From Leptospiraceae bacterium (GTDB lineage: Bacteria > Spirochaetota > Leptospiria > Leptospirales > Leptospiraceae), in the NCBI GenBank assembly GCA_024233835.1, contig JACKPC010000001.1:310001-374000 (forward strand): a DNA stretch of 64,000 nucleotides. Reading direction: 5' to 3'. Each line of letters begins with the position of its first letter. The stretch's first letter is position 1. A program made the translations under genes and the position numbers. Shown here piece after piece: positions 8,950 through 17,841 of the stretch. A model generated the notes under the pieces. That model searched no databases. It saw nothing but the letters and a program-made list of their open reading frames with translations, and had not been told where the DNA came from.

Positions 8950-9488
8950 ATCCTCCTGTTGAATATTTTCCTTCCTATAAAAAGGACGTATAACCCTAAA
9001 AACACAGGTACTACGATATACGTCAACTCAGAAAATAGTACAAGAAGACCTTTATCCGAAAAAAAGTATGCTCCTATGGGAGATACTTTTATGGGTCTAT
9101 AAGAAAAGAAGTAACGCTTAGAAATAAAGGGACAAAAAAAGCATACACCAAGACCTCCATTTGTCATAGCATCTGTTAATCCGTGTGAAAGGGTAGATAA
9201 AAAGAACAGGAAAAAAACTCTCCAACTTTCTTTTTGCTGTATTTTCTTTGTTTTATAGAGCAAAAGGATTAGAAAAGAAGAAAATAGTAGTGCAAAAGGT
9301 ATAGAATGGCTGATTCCCCTGTGTCCGAAAATATGTGAATAAGGAATTCCAAAATAGAAGGCCACAACATCTAAGTCCGGAATGATAGCACAGAGAATGG
9401 CTACGAATAACAACAGGGTGTCTTTTCTTTGAAACAAGCTAAACTTGATTCCATATGCAAGAACGGCATGACTGAAAATAGTTGGCAT
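8946..9488 (-). CDS. YdjM-family membrane-bound metal-dependent hydrolase (DUF457)
   Basis: The protein begins MPTIFSHAVLAYG, the classic start of the family. It continues with IIPDLDVVAFYFG and HIFGHRGISHSIPFAL, which hold the metal-binding histidines and aspartates, followed by several transmembrane segments. The substrate is not known; members are integral inner-membrane proteins. I chose the second ATG (9488), because a GGGAGA Shine-Dalgarno lies just before it and family proteins start MPTIF. The upstream ATG at 9500 would add only MGEN. It overlaps the downstream FG-GAP gene by 4 bases. Confidence 0.88.
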   Translation of the reverse strand: MPTIFSHAVLAYGIKFSLFQRKDTLLLFVAILCAIIPDLDVVAFYFGIPYSHIFGHRGISHSIPFALLFSSFLILLLYKTKKIQQKESWRVFFLFFLSTLSHGLTDAMTNGGLGVCFFCPFISKRYFFSYRPIKVSPIGAYFFSDKGLLVLFSELTYIVVPVFLGLYVLFIGRKIFNRRI

Positions 9489-9586
9489 ATTTTCTCCCAT
9501 TTTTTTGCTACTCTATTTTGATAGATCCACCGTGTAAAGACTTATAAGCGTAGAATCCTCCGGGGCAGTTTCTTTTTCGTAAACAA

Positions 9587-9763
9587 ATGAGTGGAGTTTC
9601 CTTCAAGAATTGCAAAGACTATTCGACTTCTTATTTTGACGAAGATTCTTTTACATACCACTATAAAAATTGTAAGAATAAGGATGATCTGGATTCCTGC
9701 GAAGTTGAATCTTATAATGAAGTGGAACACCAAAAAAATAAACAAACGAAAGAAGAGGAATAA
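9587..9763 (+). CDS. Small acidic hypothetical protein (58 aa, three cysteines)
   Basis: An ATG at 9587 opens a 58-codon frame: MSGVSFKNCKDYSTSYFDED at the start, KNCKNK and DSCEVE in the middle, and a charged tail ending QTKEEE, closed by two stops (TAATAA). It is followed within 25 bases by a strong hairpin terminator (9785-9827), which supports a real transcript. No clear Shine-Dalgarno and no membrane segment are seen. The KNC duplication hints at metal or disulphide use, but this is speculation. The opposite-strand frame here is less convincing. Confidence 0.5.
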   Translation: MSGVSFKNCKDYSTSYFDEDSFTYHYKNCKNKDDLDSCEVESYNEVEHQKNKQTKEEE

Positions 9764-9784
9764 TAATCCAGCACTAACAGAGTT

Positions 9785-9827
9785 TGATTGGAGATTAGAG
9801 CTTAGTTCCAAGCACTTATCTCCAATC
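9785..9827. terminator. Hairpin terminator between convergent units
   Basis: GATTGGAGATTAGAGCTT pairs with AAGCACTTATCTCCAATC (15 of 18 positions) around a 7-base loop. It lies between the small acidic gene and the FAD oxidase, so it can serve both strands. Confidence 0.75.
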
Positions 9828-9840
9828 TTGAATTAGCCTT

Positions 9841-11253
9841 TCAAATTACTTTTCCGGGGTTCATGATTCCTTTCGGGTCAAAAAGCTTCTTAATCTCTTT
9901 CATAAATATTATCTCAGCTTCTGTCCTGGAAAAACCTAAAAAGTCTTTCTTTAAGAGACCGATACCATGTTCAGCACTGATAGAACCTTTATATTTTTGA
10001 ATCAAAGAGAACATTGCGGGGTCTACTTCTTTACAGGCCTTAAAAAAGTCCGGATCCAGCATATCTTTAGGTTTTATAATATTCAAATGAAGATTCCCAT
10101 CTCCAATGTGGCCAAAAAGAGCAATTTCAAATCCGGGATATTTCTCATTCAAGAGGTTCTGCATTTCAGAAATAAACGCGTCCATATTACGTAAAGGCAG
10201 GGATATATCATTCTTATGAACCGTATACTTGATAGAAAGGCTTTCGCTAATCCCCTCTCTGTATTTCCAGAAAGTTTCGGCCTGTCTTGAATTTTGAGCC
10301 ACGCTTCCATCGTCGATAAGCTCTTTTTCTGTGATAGATTCGAGAAAAGTAAAAAGTTTTTCTTCATCAGATTCTTCCTGTATTTCAAATTCCATCAATA
10401 CATAATACGAAGAAGCAACTGCAAATGGATTAGAAAGTCCCAGGTGTTCCTTTACTTTTTCCATACAATAATCACTTAAGAACTCAAAACACAAAAGGTT
10501 CAGCTTAAACTGGTGGGTTTCTTTAAAGATATTGAGTATATTCTTATAATCAGATACTGCTAAAAATAGAACGCGGGTATCCTGAGGTTTCGAGGTAAGT
10601 TTCAAACTAAGTTCGGTTATGATTCCGAGACTTCCCTCTGAGCCGATAAACAGGTGCTTTAAATCATAGCCCGTATTATTCTTCAATACTTCTCCATTAA
10701 ACTCAAGCCTTTTTCCATCTCCGGTAATCACCACCATACCAAGCACCCAGTCTCGAACAAGACCGTATTGCACGACTCTGAGTCCGCCGGCATTTGTAGC
10801 CACATTGCCACCTATTTGAGAAGAACCTGTTGCAGCAAAGTCTACAGGAAAATAAAAACCTTTTTCTTCTACTAACTTATGCACGTTCTTACTGATCATC
10901 CCGGCCTGAACTTTTACCGAACCGAAGAAGGGATCAAAATCCAGTTCTTTGTCCATCTTTTCAAGACTGATAACCATTTCTTTTTTTGAAGCTACAGCTC
11001 CACCTGCATAACCGGTTCTACCCCCTGAAGGCACAATTTTAATATCATGCTGGTTGGCAAATAAGACAAGACTTTGAACTTCTTCTGTATTTTTAGGAAA
11101 AGCTAAAATATCAAAATCTGCTTTATAGATTTTCGTTCTATCCATTCCGTAGTTCAAAAAACTATTTTCATCCCAGGTCTTATCTTCGCGAAATAGTACA
11201 GTTCCTTCTTTCAATAAGGATTTTAATTCTTCTTTTTTCGTATTATCTAACAT
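9841..11253 (-). CDS. FAD-binding oxidoreductase, GlcD / D-lactate dehydrogenase type
   Basis: The 470-residue protein has the PCMH-type FAD domain at the N-terminal half (FPKNTEEVQSLVLFANQH, PSGGRTGYAGGAV, GSSQIGGNVATNAGGLRV, GSEGSLGIITE). The C-terminal FAD-linked oxidase domain carries GHIGDGNLHLNI, SAEHGIGLLK and IMNPGKVI. The family oxidises D-2-hydroxy acids (glycolate, D-lactate, D-2-hydroxyglutarate). The substrate cannot be told from sequence alone. It reads as a single-gene unit and no partner GlcE/F genes are present. Length is normal. Confidence 0.92.
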   Translation of the reverse strand: MLDNTKKEELKSLLKEGTVLFREDKTWDENSFLNYGMDRTKIYKADFDILAFPKNTEEVQSLVLFANQHDIKIVPSGGRTGYAGGAVASKKEMVISLEKMDKELDFDPFFGSVKVQAGMISKNVHKLVEEKGFYFPVDFAATGSSQIGGNVATNAGGLRVVQYGLVRDWVLGMVVITGDGKRLEFNGEVLKNNTGYDLKHLFIGSEGSLGIITELSLKLTSKPQDTRVLFLAVSDYKNILNIFKETHQFKLNLLCFEFLSDYCMEKVKEHLGLSNPFAVASSYYVLMEFEIQEESDEEKLFTFLESITEKELIDDGSVAQNSRQAETFWKYREGISESLSIKYTVHKNDISLPLRNMDAFISEMQNLLNEKYPGFEIALFGHIGDGNLHLNIIKPKDMLDPDFFKACKEVDPAMFSLIQKYKGSISAEHGIGLLKKDFLGFSRTEAEIIFMKEIKKLFDPKGIMNPGKVI

Positions 11254-11342
11254 ACTCGTCCCTCGAAGAAATGTTTGCCATAAAAAGAAAAGACGTCTAC
11301 TCTTTTATTTTGAAGCTTTGATGAAAAGGAGATTATACCGGG

Positions 11343-12011
11343 CTAACGGTTAGAAACGAGATAAAAAAGTATAAGGGTGAGAGTAAAGAAAGCGAGGTTT
11401 ATCAAAAAACCCTTTTGTAGCTTTTCTCTTTCTTCGGGGTTTAAAAGATAAGCGGTTACGAAAACAGAGAAGAAGCCGGCCAGATGCGACCAATGGGCTA
11501 TTTTATCATCTTCAAATAAACCAATAAAATCCGAGTATATCATTATCCAGGCAACAGCAAAAACGGGAAAAAAAACCCTGTAACCTCCCACTCGAATACT
11601 TAAAGGAGAAAGAAGGGCTGAAACTGCCGCAAGTCCGGAAATAGCACCGCTGGCTCCGACTACCGGATGCGGATCAGGATAAATGTAACCTCTGATAACA
11701 GAATCTGCAATTACTGAAATAAAACCTGCCATGAAGTAAAACAAAAGCCACTTGACTTTACCCACCTTTTCTTCGACAACTCTTCCGAGAAAAAAAAGAA
11801 AGGCAACATTCGAAAAAAGATGTCCCGGTGAAGAGTGAAAGAAGATGGAAAGTGTCCAGTTATCGGGGAAAAACTCACCGGGGTAGGATAGGAAGTAATG
11901 ATTTATAATAGAAGTAGGTATAAAAAGTATCACTAAAAAATAAAACAGAACCAAAAAAAAGGTGAAACCGGCTGTAAGAGGGTATTCCCAGAATAAATTC
12001 CAGATGAGCAA
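11343..12011 (-). CDS. Rhomboid-family intramembrane serine protease
   Basis: The 222-residue polytopic membrane protein shows rhomboid hallmarks: HSSPGHLFSNVAFLFFLG (the H-x3-N region), VVGASGAISGLAA with the catalytic serine of GASG, and IAHWSHLAGFF with the catalytic histidine. Six hydrophobic segments are apparent. Rhomboids cleave transmembrane substrates within the bilayer. It is separated by one base from the upstream DinB-like gene and probably shares its transcript. Confidence 0.93.
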   Translation of the reverse strand: MLIWNLFWEYPLTAGFTFFLVLFYFLVILFIPTSIINHYFLSYPGEFFPDNWTLSIFFHSSPGHLFSNVAFLFFLGRVVEEKVGKVKWLLFYFMAGFISVIADSVIRGYIYPDPHPVVGASGAISGLAAVSALLSPLSIRVGGYRVFFPVFAVAWIMIYSDFIGLFEDDKIAHWSHLAGFFSVFVTAYLLNPEEREKLQKGFLINLAFFTLTLILFYLVSNR

Positions 12012-12012
12012 A

Positions 12013-12558
12013 TTAGGCCTGAGATTCTAAACGTTTTTGTAAACCGATAAGGTGAGAATACTCATGAAGACCCATAAGCCAGAGCCAATCAAAAAGATGC
12101 AAAAAACCAAATATAGGGTGCTCATAACCCCGTTTTTCCAGCTCTGTTCTGGTTTTATTTTTGCAGACAGATAACATTTTATCTTCTGCCTTCTTTAGAA
12201 GTTCCTTAATTTCTTCTCTACTGTATTGGTTTTTAGGAGCTACATTTTCCGGGTTCTTCACCCCGCTGGGTTTTTGCAGGGCCTCAAAAATAGATGAGTA
12301 TTTCTGAGTATAGTCCTTCGGACAATCAGAACCAAATTTACCTGAAAGTACAGCCGGAAACGGTCTGACGGAGTTCAGCTGGCTCAAATAGATATGCTCC
12401 ATTAGCAGAGAAATGGACCAGGGGTTTCCTTCCGGCTTATAGGTAAAAAAGTGTTCCGGTACCTGCTCGAGGGTTTTTAGTACTTCAGAACGAATGGTTT
12501 TCCACTGTTCTAAAACATCCTCTATAGCAGGTAATTCGTTAGAAAGTTTTAAAATCAT
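12013..12558 (-). CDS. DinB-like superfamily protein
   Basis: The 181-residue soluble protein fits the DinB/YfiT four-helix fold: EVLKTLEQVPEHFFTYKPEG, NPWSISLLMEHIYLSQL with a putative metal-binding histidine, and FLHLFDWLWLMGLHEYSHLIGLQKR with two further histidines. Members are metal-dependent thiol-transferase-like enzymes or stress proteins; the exact reaction is unknown. It sits between a small membrane-protein gene and rhomboid, on the same strand. Confidence 0.8.
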   Translation of the reverse strand: MILKLSNELPAIEDVLEQWKTIRSEVLKTLEQVPEHFFTYKPEGNPWSISLLMEHIYLSQLNSVRPFPAVLSGKFGSDCPKDYTQKYSSIFEALQKPSGVKNPENVAPKNQYSREEIKELLKKAEDKMLSVCKNKTRTELEKRGYEHPIFGFLHLFDWLWLMGLHEYSHLIGLQKRLESQA

Positions 12559-12560
12559 GT

Positions 12561-12734
12561 TTATTTGGAAGTTTTAATGATTCCTTCTCTTTCTAATTGT
12601 TCCGCAAAGTTCGCACCAAAAGCCGTAAGTAAAAGATTTACGATAAGACCGGGAGCTACTCCCAGACCGAAAATAGGTACTCCGACCCCAATGATGGCCA
12701 CGATATACAGTGCATAGTTCCAAAAAAGTTCCAT
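12561..12734 (-). CDS. Small membrane protein (57 aa)
   Basis: This frame starts at the ATG at 12734 behind an AAGGAG Shine-Dalgarno 7 bases upstream. It encodes MELFWNYALYIVAIIGVGVP, a hydrophobic stretch through about residue 42, then a charged tail NFAEQLEREGIIKTSK. The ideal ribosome binding site and the membrane-plus-amphipathic-tail design make it a credible gene. It is the first gene of the unit with the DinB-like and rhomboid genes. No family was recognised. Confidence 0.75.
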   Translation of the reverse strand: MELFWNYALYIVAIIGVGVPIFGLGVAPGLIVNLLLTAFGANFAEQLEREGIIKTSK

Positions 12735-12868
12735 ATACTATCTCCTTGTACCAAAATCTGAAAATATCTAAAAAAAAACAGTAAAAAAAAGAAATACGAG
12801 AATTCTCATTTCCCGGAAAATCAAAAAAAGCTGGCAGAAAATGCTATCCTGAGAAATATCATGAGATC

Positions 12869-13255
12869 ATGAATCGACTTTACTATGCCTTACCCCTACT
12901 TTTTTCCCTTTTTGTAACCGAACTTCTTTTTTCTGGTGATGTCCCTAAAGAAAAGCCAGCTTTCATTGAAATGACCGTTCATGACTTCATGGAAGACTAC
13001 ACCAAACCTGCGACCAAACTCGCAAGGAAAGGAAAAAAAGAAAAGCTTGTCGAAAGCCTTAAGGTTATGCCTTCTATGGCTTTAGAATCCCAAAAAGAAG
13101 ACTGGGAAAAAATAGTCAATAAAGCTCTCAGTTCCGGTGATTATAAGGCTTCCTGCAAGAGCTGTCATTCTAAATATAAGAAAAAGTATAAAAAAACCTA
13201 CCGTAAAAGGCTGGTAAAAGTTCCTTCCGAACTCCTTGAACTTTTTAAAAAGTAA
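12869..13255 (+). CDS. Small secreted c-type cytochrome
   Basis: The 128-residue product has a signal peptide (LYYALPLLFSLFVTELLFSG) and a single heme-binding CKSCH near residue 98, in ASCKSCHSKYKKKYKKTYRKR. The remainder is helical and lysine-rich. It is likely a periplasmic electron carrier with a c-prime-like layout (heme motif near the C-terminus). It stands alone. Axial ligand and partner cannot be assigned. Confidence 0.8.
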   Translation: MNRLYYALPLLFSLFVTELLFSGDVPKEKPAFIEMTVHDFMEDYTKPATKLARKGKKEKLVESLKVMPSMALESQKEDWEKIVNKALSSGDYKASCKSCHSKYKKKYKKTYRKRLVKVPSELLELFKK

Positions 13256-13339
13256 AATAATTTTCCCATGGCTGCCGGTGCTTATGCTGAGCGATACAGC
13301 AGTATAAACCGACAGTCAGAAACGAAAAACTACTAATCC

Positions 13340-13501
13340 CTAATTCCTCCCTTTGAACTCGCTGTGACAATTAGCCGGGAATTGTTGTCCGGGATGCGGG
13401 TTTTCTTCCATACGTTTCAAGCGGATGGACAGATCATATTCTGTCCTTACAGGGATGGTAATGTCTTCGAAAGCCACATCATCGAGTAGTAAGTGCGGGA
13501 C
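13340..13501 (-). pseudogene. Coding-like remnant, possible nuclease C-terminus
   Basis: Directly after the stop of the WYL gene the same minus-strand frame is open for 53 codons without a start: VPHLLLDDVAFEDITIPVRT then LSIRLKRMEENPHPGQQFPA, NCHSEFKG, and a stop at 13340. The composition is protein-like, and the proline/cysteine end resembles the tail of some PD-(D/E)XK (Cas4/RecB-like) nucleases. That resemblance is weak. It may be the truncated end of a lost gene or a cryptic extension. The stretch 13256-13339 holds nothing I recognise. Confidence 0.3.
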
Positions 13502-14563
13502 TTAATAGAACTTTTGAAAGATCTCCAAAAACTCCTGCTTTATTTTTTCAGGACCTACAATTTGCAAGACTCCATTCCAATAAAAAACATAACTAAAGAC
13601 TTCTATTTTATCGTAGGTTTTTACTTTCCAGAGATAATACTCGCTCTTCTTCTCCCACTCTCCTAGCATCCCTTTCTTTCGTTTCCTTAGAGCCAAATAA
13701 TTTTCAAAAGGAACCGCTATGTGAATTTCATAAGGCTCTATTTTCGAATTAGTCGAGAGAGAAAAAGAATTTTTGTAAAACTCTGATATAGAAAATTCGG
13801 GTATTTCCGGGTAATAGTAATATTCATTCACAGATGCTTTTTTTGCAGATAGAGCTTGAATACTATGAATCAGGTATTGATTAAAAAATTTCTCATTTAT
13901 CTCCCAACCGATTAATACCCAGTGTCCATCTTTTGCATAGATTTTTACCGGCACAAAGTCTTTAATTTCAATCACTCTATTTTCTCTGTCCTTCTTGTAA
14001 GAAAATTGAACAATCATTCTTTTTTCAATGCAAATATCGAGAAAGGTTAAGAAGGCTATCGGCATATCCTGTATATACAACTGGTTTAAAATATCCCAAT
14101 CGAGATTACCTTTCAGATTAATAATAGCAAGGGTTAATATACTCAATAAACGATAGATGCCAGCTTCTTTTATCTCTTCCGGTTTCGCTTTTTTTCTATT
14201 ATAGACCGAGAAAAAACTACCTGTCCGGGTTCCGCGAATCTTTAAACTTTCACCACTTTCATTAATAATGCGTTTTGCATTCTTTATAGTTCTACCCCAA
14301 TCATCTTTCTCCAGGGTATCATGAAAGGTTTTGAGTATATCTTCAATCTCTTTTGCTGATGTATTATTTTCCGCCTCTTCTTTTTCCGGATAAAAGAAAC
14401 GGGAACCCGATTCAATTAGACCCAGAATTTTAATTTCCTCCAGGACTTGAAAAAGAGTTCTTTTTAATAAATCATTATCTTTAATAGAAAATTTATCCAG
14501 ATCCCTTTTCAGGATTTCTGAAGTAAAATGTAATTTCCTTAAAAAATAGTTTTCGTCTCTCAT
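13502..14563 (-). CDS. WYL-domain transcriptional regulator
   Basis: The 353-residue protein has a variant helix-turn-helix-type N-terminal third and a central WYL region: IEKRMIVQFSYKKDRENRVI and a KDFVPVKIYAKDGHWVLIGW motif, followed by NQYLIHSIQALS. A WCX-like C-terminal part (YEIHIAVPFENYLALRKR) follows. WYL regulators bind ligands, often nucleic-acid-related, and frequently control phage-defence and CRISPR genes. This one lies just upstream of, and divergent from, the cas6-cmr operon, so control of that operon is a reasonable inference but not shown. Confidence 0.85.
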   Translation of the reverse strand: MRDENYFLRKLHFTSEILKRDLDKFSIKDNDLLKRTLFQVLEEIKILGLIESGSRFFYPEKEEAENNTSAKEIEDILKTFHDTLEKDDWGRTIKNAKRIINESGESLKIRGTRTGSFFSVYNRKKAKPEEIKEAGIYRLLSILTLAIINLKGNLDWDILNQLYIQDMPIAFLTFLDICIEKRMIVQFSYKKDRENRVIEIKDFVPVKIYAKDGHWVLIGWEINEKFFNQYLIHSIQALSAKKASVNEYYYYPEIPEFSISEFYKNSFSLSTNSKIEPYEIHIAVPFENYLALRKRKKGMLGEWEKKSEYYLWKVKTYDKIEVFSYVFYWNGVLQIVGPEKIKQEFLEIFQKFY

Positions 14564-14611
14564 GAAAGTTCTTTCCGGAGATACTTTATTATAGTATCTC
14601 CGGCGTATATA

Positions 14612-14872
14612 TTAATTTTTCTTTTTTATAGATGTGAACCTGATGATAAACTCAGGGTCTCTTACTACAGAACTCTCCAACATATTGGATTGTTCAAAAC
14701 CCCTTTTATTATCTCGAATAAATTTTCCTGAGAATATGACGGTGTCCCCTTTGGAAAGTTCTGCAAGCTCTTTATAGACTTTAGAATTCAGAGCAATCAT
14801 AGATTTTGCATTAAGATCACTTAACTCATTATTCCAGGTCTTGTAGTCAATATCCATTTGTTCTTCTTCCAT
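14612..14872 (-). CDS. Small hypothetical protein, OB-fold-like
   Basis: The 86-residue frame starts at an ATG preceded by AAGGATAAGG. It reads MEEEQMDIDYKTWNNELSDL, then ELAELSKGDTVIFSGKFIRD and EFIIRFTSIKK, resembling a tRNA_anti-like OB domain. Such proteins usually carry an N-terminal membrane anchor. Here a second, overlapping minus-strand frame at 14821-15003 encodes a hydrophobic segment (KKHLIFLFICTPASFIEAG) that could be the anchor of an originally single gene now split by a frameshift. I report only the soluble part as coding. Confidence 0.5.
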   Translation of the reverse strand: MEEEQMDIDYKTWNNELSDLNAKSMIALNSKVYKELAELSKGDTVIFSGKFIRDNKRGFEQSNMLESSVVRDPEFIIRFTSIKKKN

Positions 14873-15055
14873 GCCTTATCCTTTACATATTTTGGGACAA
14901 GTATAAGGTATATACCGGCTTCAATAAAGGACGCAGGCGTACAAATAAACAAAAAAATGAGATGTTTTTTCAAATACTTCGAATAAGTTATTTTAGTTGT
15001 CATAATAAATATACTTGTTAAATTATGGACAATCGCTCAATTATATTCAAAAACT

Positions 15056-15973
15056 ATGAATAAGTCATTATTATCCCGCTTATCCTTTACCCGCCTGTCG
15101 GTTACTCTAAAGCCGGAGGCTGAGTTTTTCTTTCCTTTTTTCCCGGGTTCTCTCATCCGGGGAAGCTTCGGACATGCCCTGAAAGAAGCCTTCTGCGTGG
15201 TTCACGGGAAAGATTGTCCCTCCTGCCACCTCTCGTCCTCCTGTGGCTATTACAGGTTGTTTGAGAGCCAGGATCCGACTCTTTCGGGAACCGGTTTTCG
15301 CTTCAAACCCCATCCGTATAACCTGTCTCTTCCGACTAAGAGAAGTTTTGAAGAAACAGGTACACTCAAATTTACTCTCACACTCCTGGGGAACTTTTCC
15401 GCTTATATTCCTTATCTCATCTATGCCTTTGAGTTAATGGGCAAAAAAGGACTGGGGAAAGGCAAAGTCCCCTTCTCTATCGATTCCGTAAAAGATGGAA
15501 TCAATGGAAATAGTCTTTATAAGGATGGTAAGCTACATTCTTCGCGCTTAGAACAAATCAGCATTCAGGAATATGTATGCAGGGAAGAATTCAGAGAAAA
15601 TACGGATTACGAATTGCAGTTACAATCCCCTGCCCGGATTGAAGAAAAGGGAAAGTTCTTCAAGGAATTGAAAGCCGCAGACATTCAAAAAAGTATACAG
15701 CATCGTTACAGGCTCATGCATTCCTTCTACGGTGAATTGGTAGATGAGGATCTGCAAATAGAGGACTTAAGGCTTTCCTGCCAATCTCAGGAGTTTGTTG
15801 ATTGGACAAGGTATTCGAATCGAAAACAGAACCGACACAAACAGGGGGGAATTGTGGGTAGCTTTCTATTAGAAAAACCGGATAAAAAGACCTATGAGCT
15901 TATAAAGGCAATGGAAATTTTACATATCGGAAAACAGACCAGTTTCGGACTGGGAGAGGTGAAGGTAAGGTAA
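15056..15973 (+). CDS. cas6: CRISPR pre-crRNA endoribonuclease Cas6
   Basis: The 305-residue RAMP protein has a Cas6 (PF10040-like) layout: FFPFFPGSLIRGSFGHALKE, a cysteine cluster CPSCHLSSSCGYYRLFE, FRFKPHP, and the C-terminal glycine-rich loop IGKQTSFGLGEVKVR. It should cut the repeat of both arrays, leaving the 8-nt tag ATTGCGAC on each crRNA. It is the first gene of the type III-B operon, and its stop overlaps the start of cmr2 (TAATG). No obvious Shine-Dalgarno is present. The catalytic residue of this subfamily cannot be identified by eye. Confidence 0.9.
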   Translation: MNKSLLSRLSFTRLSVTLKPEAEFFFPFFPGSLIRGSFGHALKEAFCVVHGKDCPSCHLSSSCGYYRLFESQDPTLSGTGFRFKPHPYNLSLPTKRSFEETGTLKFTLTLLGNFSAYIPYLIYAFELMGKKGLGKGKVPFSIDSVKDGINGNSLYKDGKLHSSRLEQISIQEYVCREEFRENTDYELQLQSPARIEEKGKFFKELKAADIQKSIQHRYRLMHSFYGELVDEDLQIEDLRLSCQSQEFVDWTRYSNRKQNRHKQGGIVGSFLLEKPDKKTYELIKAMEILHIGKQTSFGLGEVKVR

Positions 15974-17841
15974 TGGAGGATAAGAAATATCTAATTCTTT
16001 TTAGTATAGGTCCGGTTCAGAGCTTTATTGCACAGGCAAGAAAAACTCAGGATTTGTATGCCGGTAGTCAATTACTCAGTGATTTAGCCAAACAGGCACT
16101 GGCAATTGCAAAAAGGGAAGCTAAATCTTTTAAACCAATATTTCCAAATCAGGATGAATTGAAATACTATCCTAACCGTTTTTTAGCAGAGTTTTCTCAT
16201 GAGAATCCGCAGGGGTTCGGGGAAGAAGTAAAGAGAAAACTCAGGCATTTTAAAGAAAAAATTGTAAATGACGTTTTTCTAAACATAGATAAACCGGAAG
16301 GTTTTAATGCACAAATCGAAGACTTCTTAGAAATCTTCTGGGTAGTCGTAGATTATAACAGTGATTACAAAACTGCATATAAAGAAGCCGAGCGACTCCT
16401 GGGAGCCATAAAGAATGTTCGTGTATTCAAACAGCTCAATAATGGCAAAGGCGAAGTTGGTAGAAAATGCTCTGTAGATGGTCAGTACAATGTGAAGTTT
16501 TACCGTAAAACAGAAAATGATAAAGATGATAACAGACTTCTTGAAAAAAAACTATTTCAATCAAAAGAAGACGTTATATTGTTAGAACAATCCATTCAAA
16601 AACCTTTCACTCTGGCACAAATACAACCCGGGGAAGGTCTTTCAGCAATGAGTATGCTGAAAAGGTTATATAAGATAGATGGAAACTTTCCTTCTACTGC
16701 CGGAATTTGTTTGAAACATAAACTTCACGATCTGGAGAAAATGAATTCTACTAATTGCTTACTTAATAATTTGAAAAGCTATACAGAGCAAAAAATCGGC
16801 CATTTTGATGAACAGTTCTATTTTAAAGAAAACCATTCTAAAAACTATTTCAAGAAATTTGGAATCAATGAAAATGATTATTTTGAAATATATAAATCCT
16901 TTAAATTCAATTATGATAAAATTGAAACCCATATTTTTGGAGATAAAAATCAGGATAACTTTAAATACTACGCCATACTGACCTTTGATGGAGACAGTAT
17001 GGGAAAATGGTTGTCGGGAGAAAATATAAGAGATGCTCAATTATACAACTTTCACACCGAGCTATCAGAGAAACTGAGTGACTTCGCTTCAGAGGCTTCT
17101 TCTTTAATCCAGAACGAAAAAGGTAAGACTGTCTATGCCGGTGGGGATGATTTTTTAGCTTTTGTCAATTTAAACTATCTCTGGGATGTATTGGATAAAC
17201 TACGGGAAAGATTTAAAGAAAAGGTTAATAATCCTCTAAAAAACAAATTTGGTTTCAATGATAAAATTACTTTCTCGGCAGGAATTGCCATTGCACACTA
17301 TAAAATTCCTTTAAAGATAGTCCTTGGTGAAGCTCGGAAAATGTTGGAACACGCCAAAGATATTGATGAAAAAAAAGATGCCTTTGCCATTACCGTTCTC
17401 AAGCATTCCGGTGAGACTCCCTCCACAAGGATGAAGTGGTATTCTAAAGACGAGAAAACGCTTTTTCGCCTTCATGTTGATGTTTCCAAAGAATTAACTG
17501 CTAAACTCAATTCTAAAAACAAAGTTTCCAATAAGTTTATCTCGGATTTCCACAGAGAGTTTGCTTCTTTGATTGATAAAAATGGTGAGGTCGGTGTAGA
17601 AGACGAAATATTAAAATTTGAACTTTCCAGATTAGCACAGAGAAAAGTTCCGAAGGAACAAAAAGAAGAAACAAAGCAATTTATAGAAAATCAACTATTT
17701 CTACTATATCGGAATAAAGAATTTTTAAATTTCATCCAGTTCCTGCATATCTGTGATTTCATAGCACGCCATACCGAAGCGGAAATTTACGATGATAAAG
17801 CGACGGAACAACAAAAGGAGCTTTCCCATGCCAATGCATAA
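15973..17841 (+). CDS. cmr2: Type III-B Cas10 (Cmr2), no HD domain seen
   Basis: The 622-residue protein opens with the Cmr2 signature IGPVQSFIAQARKTQDLYAG. A first palm-type segment lies around LTFDGDSMGKWLSG, and the second palm carries YAGGDDFLAF with the GGDD motif (near residues 390-394). Cas10 makes cyclic oligoadenylates when the Cmr complex binds target RNA, activating CARF nucleases. An HD nuclease domain would precede the signature, but only ~10 residues do, so DNA cleavage by Cas10 itself is probably absent. The many CARF-domain genes in the same operon fit an active cyclase. Confidence 0.93.
   Translation: MEDKKYLILFSIGPVQSFIAQARKTQDLYAGSQLLSDLAKQALAIAKREAKSFKPIFPNQDELKYYPNRFLAEFSHENPQGFGEEVKRKLRHFKEKIVNDVFLNIDKPEGFNAQIEDFLEIFWVVVDYNSDYKTAYKEAERLLGAIKNVRVFKQLNNGKGEVGRKCSVDGQYNVKFYRKTENDKDDNRLLEKKLFQSKEDVILLEQSIQKPFTLAQIQPGEGLSAMSMLKRLYKIDGNFPSTAGICLKHKLHDLEKMNSTNCLLNNLKSYTEQKIGHFDEQFYFKENHSKNYFKKFGINENDYFEIYKSFKFNYDKIETHIFGDKNQDNFKYYAILTFDGDSMGKWLSGENIRDAQLYNFHTELSEKLSDFASEASSLIQNEKGKTVYAGGDDFLAFVNLNYLWDVLDKLRERFKEKVNNPLKNKFGFNDKITFSAGIAIAHYKIPLKIVLGEARKMLEHAKDIDEKKDAFAITVLKHSGETPSTRMKWYSKDEKTLFRLHVDVSKELTAKLNSKNKVSNKFISDFHREFASLIDKNGEVGVEDEILKFELSRLAQRKVPKEQKEETKQFIENQLFLLYRNKEFLNFIQFLHICDFIARHTEAEIYDDKATEQQKELSHANA

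Noticed and set aside
9542..9836. Opposite-strand and shifted frames over the small acidic gene
   Set aside because: The 58-codon frame with a terminator behind it explains the region better; the others have hydrophobic or basic low-complexity products.
14821..15003. 60-codon minus-strand frame with a hydrophobic segment
   Set aside because: No ribosome site; possibly the split-off anchor of the small OB-fold-like gene, but too weak to list as a gene.
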